Shown: positions 9,098 to 16,607 of the stretch, piece by piece
Layout: every line of letters begins with the position of its first letter
How positions within the stretch are numbered: the first letter of the stretch is position 1
From: Parahoeflea alexandrii
Lineage (GTDB): Bacteria; Pseudomonadota; Alphaproteobacteria; Rhizobiales; Rhizobiaceae
Direction of reading: 5' to 3'
DNA: 64,000 bases
NCBI RefSeq assembly: GCF_024105735.1
Contig: NZ_JAAAML010000001.1
Location: 124,001 to 188,000, forward strand
Position numbers and translations under genes: made by a program
The notes under the pieces: model-generated
What the model was told of the DNA's origin: nothing
The model's input: the letters and a program-made list of their open reading frames with translations, nothing else
The model's database searches: none

Positions 9098-10084
9098 TCA
9101 CTTCTTGATCCACTCCGACCAGCGGGCTTCATTGGCGGTCATCCATTCACCAACGACGGCAGAGACGGTCTTTCCGTCGAGATCGACCTCGGTAATCATC
9201 TTGCCCATTTCGTCATTGTCGATGGTGAAAGCCTTGATCGCGTCATAGGCGCCCGGCCACTTGTCCTTCACGCCGGCCCAGCCAACCTTCCAGATTTCGC
9301 CGAACGGTTTGCCGCAGTCATAGGCGGCATCCGGGTTGATGCCCGCTGAAGCATCATTGTAGCACTCGGAGGAGTATTCCGGGAACTCGATCCATGCGCC
9401 ATCATATTTTGCGGGCGCCCAGTGCGGAGCGTAGATCCACAACATGATCGGCGCCTTGCGCTGATAGGCGCTTTCGAGTTCCGCAAACAGGGCCGCATCG
9501 GTGCCGGCGTGAATGACTTCGAAGGGCAGGTCGAGAGCCTCGACACGTTCGTCGTCAAAGCCGCCCCAGGTCACCGGCCCGCCAAGATAACGGCCCTTGG
9601 GTGCAGTTTCCGCGGTCGAGAAGGCCTCGGCGCAGGCTTCGTCCTTGAGCGCTTCCCAGTTCGGAAGACCGGGACATTTCTCGAGCATGTAGGACGGGTA
9701 CCACCACTCTTCCTTTGCCTTCATCCCGGTCGGGCCGAAGTTCTCGACCTTGCCGGTCGCCGTGGCGGCGTCCATGGCTTCGCGGCCGGTGGTTTCCCAC
9801 ATTTCCATGGCGACATGGAGGTCGCCGGATTCCAGCCCGGCAAACTGGGCGAGATAATCGGCCTGGACGTATTCGATGGAATAGCCGGCCTTCTTGAGCA
9901 CTTCGCCCATGATTTCGGTGGTGATCAGCTGGCCGGTCCAGTCATGGAGCGTCAGCTTGATCGGGTCTGTGGATTCCTGTGCCATTGCCGACGCGGACAT
10001 GCCAAAGCACGAAGCGCCCGAGATTACGAGCGCTGCGGTGATTTGCCTGAATGTGCGGACGGAAAAGAGATTGGCTGAATGCAT
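9098..10084 (-). CDS. Periplasmic substrate-binding protein, glycine betaine/choline type (OpuAC family), 328 aa
   Basis: This is the secreted binding protein of the quaternary-amine ABC importer. A Sec signal peptide covers about residues 1-36 (hydrophobic AALVISGASCFGMSASAMA, cleavage near AMA/QE). The mature start PIKLTLHDWTGQLITTEIMG is the OpuAC/ProX fold opening. Aromatic-rich stretches include MWETTGR, EEWWYPSYM, MLWIYAPHWAP and WKVGWAG, as expected for a cation-pi box. I start at 10084 because AGGAGG lies 6 bases upstream. An ATG at 10102 is less likely. It is first in its operon and divergent from the DeoR regulator. Its 3' flank carries a 9-bp hairpin. Confidence 0.88.
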   Translation of the reverse strand: MHSANLFSVRTFRQITAALVISGASCFGMSASAMAQESTDPIKLTLHDWTGQLITTEIMGEVLKKAGYSIEYVQADYLAQFAGLESGDLHVAMEMWETTGREAMDAATATGKVENFGPTGMKAKEEWWYPSYMLEKCPGLPNWEALKDEACAEAFSTAETAPKGRYLGGPVTWGGFDDERVEALDLPFEVIHAGTDAALFAELESAYQRKAPIMLWIYAPHWAPAKYDGAWIEFPEYSSECYNDASAGINPDAAYDCGKPFGEIWKVGWAGVKDKWPGAYDAIKAFTIDNDEMGKMITEVDLDGKTVSAVVGEWMTANEARWSEWIKK

Positions 10085-10215
10085 GTCGAGCCTCCTGTTC
10101 ACCCTGTTTTATCCCGCATTCAGGTACATTCCCCGCAGAGCCGAAAAGGTCAGACGGCAGCGCACCCGTGCGCGACTTGTTAACCTCTTGATCCCACACC
10201 ACACCCCCTACCTTG

Positions 10216-10273
10216 TCAATCAATTCTGTGGTTATTTTTTGCTTTGATGACCGGATTGTTTGGTTTTGATTGA
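10216..10273. promoter_or_regulatory. Candidate DeoR-type operator pair in the divergent promoter region
   Basis: TCAATCAA (10216-10223) and its exact reverse complement TTGATTGA (10266-10273) lie with centres 50 bases apart. They sit in an AT-rich stretch between the binding-protein gene (minus) and the DeoR gene (plus). The spacing of about five helical turns would suit looping by a tetrameric regulator. Binding is inferred. Confidence 0.45.
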
Positions 10274-10323
10274 TAAGGAGGCGGGTCTCGCCTAAAAACA
10301 GAGCAGATCAGGAAGGCCTTCAT

Positions 10324-11118
10324 ATGCTGTCCAAACGTCACACAGAGATCATGCGGATACTGGCTGATGAGGGCACGGTCACGATTTCCGGGCTCGCAAG
10401 CAGGCTGGGTGTTTCACTCGAGACCGTACGCCGTGACGTGCGTCCACTGACCGACAACGGATCGGTGCTCAAGATCCACGGTGCGGTCGGACTGGCGGGG
10501 CAGGTCGGCGAAGCGCCGTTTCAGCGCCGGATGCGTGAGAATGCCGACGCCAAGCGACTCATTGCGCGGGCCATGGCGCAGATGATCCATGACGGCGATT
10601 CAGTTATGCTCGATACAGGGACCACGACAAGTTTCGTTGCGCGGGAGCTGCTTGGCCACAGGCGTCTGACCGTCGTGACAAACTCCTCCGACATCGCGCG
10701 GACGCTGGCAACGGTAAACGGCAACAAGGTCTACATGGCCGGAGGCGAGCTCAGGAGCGATTCCGGTGCGGCGTTCGGGGTCTCGGCGATCGAGTTCATC
10801 GCCAAGTTTTCGGTCACCCACGCGATCATCTCCGCCGGTGCGATCGACGCAGGATTGGGAGTGATGGACTTCGATCTCGAGGAGGCCGAGTTTGCGCGGA
10901 TGATGCTGTCGCGCGGCGCTCACAGCTACGTGGTGACCGATCACACCAAGTTCGGCCGCCGTGGCTTGGTGCAGGTGGCGGGATTTGAGGCTATCGGCAA
11001 TCTGGTGACTGACGAGCCGGTGTCCGACGAGATCGCAGCCACGCTGGAAGGCGGGGGAACGCGGCTGATCATCGGGGATCGCGCCGCGGTACCAGAAAGC
11101 GAGGCGCCGGGCGAATGA
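10324..11118 (+). CDS. DeoR/GlpR-family transcriptional regulator, 264 aa
   Basis: This is a DeoR-type repressor. The N-terminal winged helix-turn-helix reads RHTEIMRILADEGTVTISGL followed by ASRLGVSLETVRRDVRPL, the canonical DeoR HTH. The C-terminal DeoRC sensor domain includes DSVMLDTGTTTSFVARELL and VVTNSSDIARTLA. The start at 10324 has AGGAAGG 7 bases upstream. An earlier in-frame start at 10270 would give a non-homologous leader. It faces the betaine-type importer and is convergent with creatinase, so it is the obvious local regulator. DeoR proteins usually sense phosphorylated small molecules. A product of the two choline-kinase-like enzymes is an attractive but untested effector. Confidence 0.9.
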   Translation: MLSKRHTEIMRILADEGTVTISGLASRLGVSLETVRRDVRPLTDNGSVLKIHGAVGLAGQVGEAPFQRRMRENADAKRLIARAMAQMIHDGDSVMLDTGTTTSFVARELLGHRRLTVVTNSSDIARTLATVNGNKVYMAGGELRSDSGAAFGVSAIEFIAKFSVTHAIISAGAIDAGLGVMDFDLEEAEFARMMLSRGAHSYVVTDHTKFGRRGLVQVAGFEAIGNLVTDEPVSDEIAATLEGGGTRLIIGDRAAVPESEAPGE

Positions 11119-11157
11119 AGCCATCTGCTGGTGGCTCCACCCGCCCGAGCGGACCGG

Positions 11158-12390
11158 TTAGCGACGGATGATCATCTCGTCCGGGCCATAGGGGAAATTG
11201 GTGATGTTTTCCGCACCGGTTTCGGTGATGATGAAAATGTCATGCTCGCGATAGCCGCCGGCACCCGGCATGCCTTCCGGGATCATGATCATCGGCTCCA
11301 TTGAGACAACCATGCCGGGCTCAAGCACCGTGTCGACATCCTCGCGCAGTTCCACGCCAGCTTCACGGCCGTAGTAGTGCGAAAGCACTCCAAAAGAGTG
11401 GCCATAGCCGAAGGACCTGTATTTCAATAAATCCCAGCCGCGGTACATGTCATTGAGTGCCAGGGCGATGTCCGAGCACTTCTTGCCCGGTGCCATCATG
11501 TCCGAGCCCGCTTTCATAACCGCGCAGTTCTTTTGCCACAGATCGAGATGGGCATCGGATGCCTCTTCGCAGAACAGGGTTCGTTCAATGGCGGTGTAGT
11601 AGCCGAAGATCATCGGAAAGCAGTTGAGCGACAGGATGTCGCCGCGGGCGATCTTCTTGTTGGTGACGGGGTTGTGTGCGCCGTCTGTCATGATGCCTGA
11701 CTGGAACCAGGTCCAGGTGTCCATCAGTTCGACAAAGGGAAAGCTCGTTCCGATCTCGCGGACCATGGCCTGAGTGGAGGCGAGCGCCACTTCGTATTCC
11801 GGCACACCTTCAGCCACCGCCTCCATCACCGCGCGGGCGCCGACGTTGCACACACGCGTGCCTTCGCGGATGAGCGCGTGTTCCTCGGCCGATTTCATCG
11901 TGCGCATCCACATCGAGGCTTCGGCCACATCGACGAATTCCACACCCGGAAACGCATCGCCGAGCAGCTTGCGGAAATCGAGCGAGACGTGGTCGAACTC
12001 GATGCCGACACGGCGCGCGCCGGAGGGGATCAGAGATTTCAGCGCCGTGAAGAAGTTGTCCCGGCGCCAGTCGGAATAGATGATGTTGTCGCCATGGCTG
12101 CGCCGCCAGGGCTGGCCGCCGTCAATTCCCGCCGAGACGGTGGTGGCATTGTCCTGGGTCAAGACGAAGCCGAACTTGCGGCCGAAATAGCAGTAGAGAA
12201 AACCCGAGTAGTAGCAGATGCCCTGGTAGGAGGTGAAAACCGCGGCATCGATGTTCTTGGTCGCGAGATGGGCGCGCATCGCGTTCTGACGCCGGTCCAT
12301 TTCGGCAGCAGAGAATGGCGACCATTCCTTGTCTCCGTTCTTCCATTGGAAGACGTGCAGCATATCGTCAGTGCTGTTTGGCTTTGTCAT
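11158..12390 (-). CDS. Creatinase (creatine amidinohydrolase), M24 fold, 410 aa
   Basis: It hydrolyses creatine to sarcosine and urea. Recalled from memory, the sequence follows Pseudomonas putida creatinase along its whole length. Shared blocks include MDTWTWFQSGI.TDGAHNPV, SLNCFPMI.GYYTA.ERTLF, FGYGHSFG.LSHYYGREAG and TVLEPGMVVSMEPMIM. The general-base His corresponds to H239 in DGAHNP, and the substrate-binding Glu residues lie in AIERTLF and SMEPMIM. The length of 410 aa against about 404 fits. The dinuclear-metal ligand set of aminopeptidase P is not used in this family. It lies downstream of a PotABCD-type importer on the same strand, which suggests that system carries creatine or a related guanidino compound. 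Confidence 0.92.
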   Translation of the reverse strand: MTKPNSTDDMLHVFQWKNGDKEWSPFSAAEMDRRQNAMRAHLATKNIDAAVFTSYQGICYYSGFLYCYFGRKFGFVLTQDNATTVSAGIDGGQPWRRSHGDNIIYSDWRRDNFFTALKSLIPSGARRVGIEFDHVSLDFRKLLGDAFPGVEFVDVAEASMWMRTMKSAEEHALIREGTRVCNVGARAVMEAVAEGVPEYEVALASTQAMVREIGTSFPFVELMDTWTWFQSGIMTDGAHNPVTNKKIARGDILSLNCFPMIFGYYTAIERTLFCEEASDAHLDLWQKNCAVMKAGSDMMAPGKKCSDIALALNDMYRGWDLLKYRSFGYGHSFGVLSHYYGREAGVELREDVDTVLEPGMVVSMEPMIMIPEGMPGAGGYREHDIFIITETGAENITNFPYGPDEMIIRR

Positions 12391-12477
12391 GTCGGGGATC
12401 GCTTCAATTGGGCCTGATGGCCCGCGACCCTATTGCCGCGGACGTTGGCCTGGCCGGGAAGTGAAACCGGCTTTTGT

Positions 12478-12535
12478 ATTATAGGCCATCTGTCCTGTCA
12501 TGCAGCTACAGAATTTGACATGGTCTGGTACCAGA
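12478..12535 (-). promoter_or_regulatory. Candidate creatinase promoter with a GntR-like palindrome
   Basis: On the minus strand a perfect TATAAT lies at 12483-12478, about 90 bases before the creatinase ATG, but no good -35 sits 17 bases upstream. A perfect 12-bp palindrome, TCTGGTACCAGA (12524-12535), lies further upstream. Its TGGTACCA core resembles FadR/VanR-type GntR operators. A weak, activator-dependent internal promoter is plausible. Confidence 0.4.
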
Positions 12536-12548
12536 GCGACACCGGAGC

Positions 12549-12568
12549 CCGGGCTTTTGTCAGCCCGG
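12549..12568 (-). terminator. Hairpin spanning the stop of the PotC-like gene
   Basis: CCGGGC (12549-12554) and GCCCGG (12563-12568) enclose an 8-base loop that contains the stop codon. There is no T-run. It may partly separate the importer message from the creatinase message. Confidence 0.35.
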
Positions 12569-13738
12569 TGACAGGCCACGCAGGCGTTCGGACCGGCGGC
12601 GCAGCAATTCCACGACAGTCAGCAACATGATCGAAATCACCACAAGGATGGTGGCCACCGCGAGGATGGTCGGGCTGATCTGCTCCCGAAGGCCGGTGAA
12701 CATCTGCCAGGGAAGCGTCTTCTGTCCGGCCGAACCCACGAAGAGAACGACAACCACTTCGTCAAACGAGGTGATGAAGGCAAACAGGCCTCCCGAGATC
12801 ACGCCCGGCAGGATCAAGGGCATCTGTACCCGGAAAAACGTGGTGACCGGATCGGCGCCCATGTTGGCGGCAGCCCGGGTGAGGGACTTGTCGAAACCCA
12901 CCAGTGTAGCGGTCACGGTGATGATGACAAAAGGAATGCCAAGTGCCGCATGGGCGAGGACAACCCCGACATAGGTGCCCTGCAGGCCGATGCGCGAGTA
13001 GAAGAAATACATGCCGGCCGCGGAAATGATCAGCGGCACGATCATCGGTGAAATCAGGATCGCCATGATCGCCCGCCGGAACGGCACATGCGGCTGCGAC
13101 AGGCCGATTGCAGCCAGTGTGCCCAGCGAAACCGAGATAAGTGTCGCCGCCGGAGCAATCTGCACCGAGTTTTTCAGAGCCTGCTGCCAGTCCGGGTTGG
13201 TGAAGAAGTCGCGGTAATGCTTGAGCGAGTAACCCTCGGGGTCAAACGACAGCATTGCCGGGGTGAAGGTGAAGAAGTTCTCGGCGTTGAAACTCAGCGG
13301 GATGATCGTGAGAATTGGCGCGATGAGAAAAAAGAAGATCGCGCCGCAGATGAACTTGAAGGTGTTGTGCCAAAGCACCTGGCCTGGCGTGGCATAAATC
13401 GGCGTGCCGGCGCGGTAGCTGCCGGTGAACAGCCAATAGGACAGCCACGACAGCACGAAGCCGACGATCACGCCGCCGACGATACCGGCTGGGCCGGCGA
13501 TCATCAGGCCTGCAATCGCAAACAGCGCGGTGGCTGCGAGGATGCCGGTGCGCGTCGAAGGAACAAAGCTTGCGAGCACCCATGCAAGAACGACGCCGCA
13601 GATCACGCCGAGGATGGCGCCCAGCAACGACACTCCGTTGGCTGTACCGACAAGGAAACCCATCGCGGCGCCGGCGAGTGCCATAAGTGGCAGGACAAAG
13701 CGGACAAGATCGACTGCAGGCTTGGTGTATTTGCTCAT
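12560..13738 (-). CDS. PotC-type ABC transporter permease with extra N-terminal membrane segments, 392 aa
   Basis: This is an inner-membrane permease of the spermidine/putrescine-type family. The core from about residue 125 is standard, with the EAA loop ANMGADPVTTFFRVQMPLIL near residue 300 and the typical FITSFDEVVVVLF. PotC proteins are usually 260-290 residues. Here about 110 extra residues precede the core and carry three or four hydrophobic segments (for example VLPLMALAGAAMGFLVG, IAGLMIAGPAGIVGGVIVGF). It lies 5 bases after the PotB-like gene. The shared enlargement with its partner suggests one specialised transporter lineage. Confidence 0.88.
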   Translation of the reverse strand: MSKYTKPAVDLVRFVLPLMALAGAAMGFLVGTANGVSLLGAILGVICGVVLAWVLASFVPSTRTGILAATALFAIAGLMIAGPAGIVGGVIVGFVLSWLSYWLFTGSYRAGTPIYATPGQVLWHNTFKFICGAIFFFLIAPILTIIPLSFNAENFFTFTPAMLSFDPEGYSLKHYRDFFTNPDWQQALKNSVQIAPAATLISVSLGTLAAIGLSQPHVPFRRAIMAILISPMIVPLIISAAGMYFFYSRIGLQGTYVGVVLAHAALGIPFVIITVTATLVGFDKSLTRAAANMGADPVTTFFRVQMPLILPGVISGGLFAFITSFDEVVVVLFVGSAGQKTLPWQMFTGLREQISPTILAVATILVVISIMLLTVVELLRRRSERLRGLSPG

Positions 13739-13743
13739 TGTTC

Positions 13744-15327
13744 TTATCCCAGGCTCACATTGTCGATGCCCACAATCCGGTCATAGACCCAGTAGAGCAG
13801 CAGCACGACCGCCAGCAGGATCGTCCCCAGCGCAGCCGCGAGGCCCCAATTGAGCGAGGACGAGATATGGTAGGCGATCCGGTTGGAAATGAAGGTGCCC
13901 GTCGTGCCACCCACCAGTTCGGGGGTGATGTAATAGCCGATGGACAGGATGAAGACGAGGATCGATCCGGCGCCGATGCCGGGCACTGATTGCGGGAAAT
14001 ACACCCGCCAGAACGCGGTCCAGTTGGTGGCGCCCAGCGATTTTGCCGCTCGCACATAACTCGGCGGGATGGTTTTCATCACCGAATAGAGCGGCAGGAT
14101 CATGAAGGGCAGCAGGATATGCGTCATGGCGACGATGGTGCCGAACTGGTTGTTGATCATCACCAGCCGGTCCCCGTCGCCGACGAGTCCGAGCCAGACC
14201 AGGATATCGTTGATGACACCCTGTTGCTGCAGCAGCACCTTCCAGGCGGAAGTCCGCACCAGCAATGATGTCCAGAAGGGCAGCAGCACCAGGATCAGCA
14301 GCAGGTTGGAGGTCCTGAGCGGCAGGTTGGAGAGCAGATAGGCGATCGGATAGCCGAGCAGGATACACGAGCCCATGATGACCATGCTCATGAACATCGT
14401 GCGGCCGAACAGCAACATGTAGATCTGCTGGTTTTCGGGTTGAGCCTCGACGCCCGCCGGCGTCAGTTGGAGATCGACAGAGGAAAGGAAATAGCCTGCG
14501 GTGTAGGGCGAAGAGAAGGCCTTGATGGTACCCCAAATCTGCGCATCGGCCCAGTCCTCGTCGATGTCGAGAAACTGTTCGCGCAGCGAGATGGCCTCGA
14601 ATCCGTCTACCGCGCTGTCGGCTGTCTGCAGCATCTCTGCCCCGGAGCCCGAATAAGCGGCGACGGCGGATGCGGGCTGCGCGATCAGATCACGATAGAG
14701 CATCGTGTAGATGAAATCTTCCGGCTGTTCTTCCGCCAGCACGTCGTTCTTGTTGGCCACGATCCGCTGCCAGGACTGCCAGGCGGAGGCGGTTTCGGGC
14801 AGAATTTCGGCCACCCCGGGCGACTGCATCATTGCCACCCAAACCGCCGGATCTTCCCATTTCGGGTCGAGAGCCTCGAACTGCTTGGTGTACTCGTCGG
14901 TGTCCATCCGGCCGATGCCGCGACCGGTCTTGCGCAACAGGGACGACATGCCGGTGGTTTCGTAATTGAGCCGGGATCCAAGGCGTGTATGGGTCTTGAA
15001 TTCTTCCGCCTCCGACAAGTCGACGTAGAGCGCGGCGTAGACGTCGTCGCTCGGTGCAGCGGCATTGCCGTCTTCGTAATCCCACTGCTCCAGTGCGATC
15101 ACGGTACGTGGAATGGTCTCGGAGACGATCTCGTTTTCGACCGAGCGGAACAACATGTCCGCGATCGGTGCGATGAAGCTTATCAGAACGAACAGGAGCA
15201 GAGGGGCGACCAGCGCCAGGGCCCGCAGTTTCTGGCGGCGAAGCGCGATCTGCAGGCTTTTCTTCAACGGAGTGCCGTCAGCAGAAAGCATGGGGCCAGT
15301 TGAAGGGCTGTTCGTGGCATCGGTCAT
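13744..15327 (-). CDS. PotB-type ABC transporter permease with a large periplasmic insertion, 527 aa
   Basis: This is the partner permease of the Pot-type importer. The first membrane segment is LALVAPLLLFVLISFIAPIA at about residues 36-55. About 230 hydrophilic residues follow before the remaining segments, starting at MFMSMVIMGSCILLGYPIAY. Ordinary PotB proteins (about 280-320 aa) have only a short loop there. The insertion is acidic and Trp-rich (EALDPKWEDPAVWVAMM, DIDEDWADAQIWG). The EAA loop AKSLGATNWTAFWRVYFPQS is intact. The insertion should face the periplasm and may help the binding protein dock. Confidence 0.88.
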   Translation of the reverse strand: MTDATNSPSTGPMLSADGTPLKKSLQIALRRQKLRALALVAPLLLFVLISFIAPIADMLFRSVENEIVSETIPRTVIALEQWDYEDGNAAAPSDDVYAALYVDLSEAEEFKTHTRLGSRLNYETTGMSSLLRKTGRGIGRMDTDEYTKQFEALDPKWEDPAVWVAMMQSPGVAEILPETASAWQSWQRIVANKNDVLAEEQPEDFIYTMLYRDLIAQPASAVAAYSGSGAEMLQTADSAVDGFEAISLREQFLDIDEDWADAQIWGTIKAFSSPYTAGYFLSSVDLQLTPAGVEAQPENQQIYMLLFGRTMFMSMVIMGSCILLGYPIAYLLSNLPLRTSNLLLILVLLPFWTSLLVRTSAWKVLLQQQGVINDILVWLGLVGDGDRLVMINNQFGTIVAMTHILLPFMILPLYSVMKTIPPSYVRAAKSLGATNWTAFWRVYFPQSVPGIGAGSILVFILSIGYYITPELVGGTTGTFISNRIAYHISSSLNWGLAAALGTILLAVVLLLYWVYDRIVGIDNVSLG

Positions 15328-15377
15328 GGGCCGGCTCCGTCCTGCTATCGCGTCAAATCATGCTGCAAACTTGGTGT

Positions 15378-15404
15378 GGAAGGGGCCGGCTGGCGGCCCC
15401 TTCC
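15378..15404 (-). promoter_or_regulatory. Intercistronic hairpin after the Pot-type binding-protein gene
   Basis: GGAAGGGGCC (15378-15387) pairs perfectly with GGCCCCTTCC (15395-15404) around a 7-base loop. It lies 16 bases past the stop of the binding-protein gene and before the permease genes. There is no T-run on the minus strand, so an mRNA-stabilising or partial-termination role fits. Confidence 0.6.
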
Positions 15405-15419
15405 GATCTTTCTCGTCGA

Positions 15420-16529
15420 TTACTGTGCGAGCCAGGCCTGGAACTTGGCGTCTAGGTCGTCGCGGTAATCAGCCCACCATGTGTAGTTGTACAGGAAGGT
15501 GTTCTTCGAGTTTTCCGGATCCGTCGGCATGTGCGGAGCCATATCGATGCCGAGGTCGGCATGCTGACCTACCAACGGTGCAGACGACTTGCGCGCCGGA
15601 CCGTAGGAGATGTACTTGGCCTGGTCGGCCAGACGCTGTGTGTCGGTAGCGAACTTGACGAAGTCCTTGACACGAGCGAGGCGATCTTCGGGAAGACCGG
15701 CCGGGATGATCCAACCGTCAAGGTCGAACACCTGGGCGTCCCAGAGCATGGCGACAGGCTGATCCTGCTCTTCGATCAGGCTGAAAAGACGGCCATTGTA
15801 GGTCGAACCCATGACGACTTCGCCGTCAGCGAGAAGCTGTGGCGTATCCGCGCCGGCAGACCACCAGACGACCTGGTCCTTGATGGTGTCGAGCTTGGCC
15901 AGCGCCTGTGCCTGGCCTTCTTCCGTTTCAAGCACGTCATAGACGTCCGCCTTGGCGACACCGTCGCAAAGAAGGGCCCATTCCATGTTGTTGATCGGAC
16001 GCTTTTCGAGCGCGCGCTTGCCCGGGTATGCTTCGAGGTCAAACACGTCGCAGATGTCGGTCGGCGGGGTGTCGCCAACCATGTCGGTGCGGTAGCCGAA
16101 TGTCGTGGAGTAGACGATCTGCGGGATGAAGCAGTCGCTGACGATCAGGTCGCCGAAATCGTCGGATGCCGATGAACCATCATCGCCCGCGGCCAGCAGC
16201 TCATCGGGATCATATTCCATTGCCAGGCCTTCGTCGCAAAGGCGGATGGCGTCCGCAGCAACCACATCGACCAGATCCCAGGTGATGTTGCCTGCCTCGT
16301 TCATGGCGCGGAGCTTGGCCACAGCTTCGTTGGAGCTTTCGTCCCAGATCACTTCGACATCAGGATGCATAGCCTTGTAGGGCTCGGCATAGGCATTGAT
16401 CTGGCTTTTCTGGTAAGCGCCGCCCCAGCTGACAATGGTCATTGAGTCCGCCATGTCGGCGGCATGGGCATGGGCGCCGGTCATCGCAAGTGCGGCTCCG
16501 CACATCAGTGTTGCGAGTTTGGATTTCAT
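15420..16529 (-). CDS. Periplasmic binding protein of a Pot-type (PotD/PotF family) ABC importer, 369 aa
   Basis: This is the secreted binding protein of the Pot-type importer. The signal peptide is residues 1-23 (MKSKLATLMCGAALAMTGAH, cleavage near AHA/AD). The mature start MTIVSWGGAYQKSQINAYAE is the usual PotD/F opening. Other family marks are WDLVDVVAADAIRLCDEGL and WWSAGADTPQLLADGEVVMG. Acidic residues that would bind a cationic amine cannot be assigned by eye. It is second in the operon after the ATPase, and a 10-bp hairpin follows it. With creatinase downstream, creatine is a reasonable ligand, but polyamines remain possible. Confidence 0.88.
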   Translation of the reverse strand: MKSKLATLMCGAALAMTGAHAHAADMADSMTIVSWGGAYQKSQINAYAEPYKAMHPDVEVIWDESSNEAVAKLRAMNEAGNITWDLVDVVAADAIRLCDEGLAMEYDPDELLAAGDDGSSASDDFGDLIVSDCFIPQIVYSTTFGYRTDMVGDTPPTDICDVFDLEAYPGKRALEKRPINNMEWALLCDGVAKADVYDVLETEEGQAQALAKLDTIKDQVVWWSAGADTPQLLADGEVVMGSTYNGRLFSLIEEQDQPVAMLWDAQVFDLDGWIIPAGLPEDRLARVKDFVKFATDTQRLADQAKYISYGPARKSSAPLVGQHADLGIDMAPHMPTDPENSKNTFLYNYTWWADYRDDLDAKFQAWLAQ

Positions 16530-16607
16530 GTTTGTTCTCCTTGTTAGGATACCCGTTTATGGTTCCCCCCATGGATCGGGCCGTCGCTTGGGGGTGTGGT
16601 CTAAGGC

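Noticed and set aside
11119-11136. AGCCA/TGGCT hairpin between the DeoR and creatinase stops
   Set aside because: The stem has only 5 bp and no T-run, so I do not call it a terminator.
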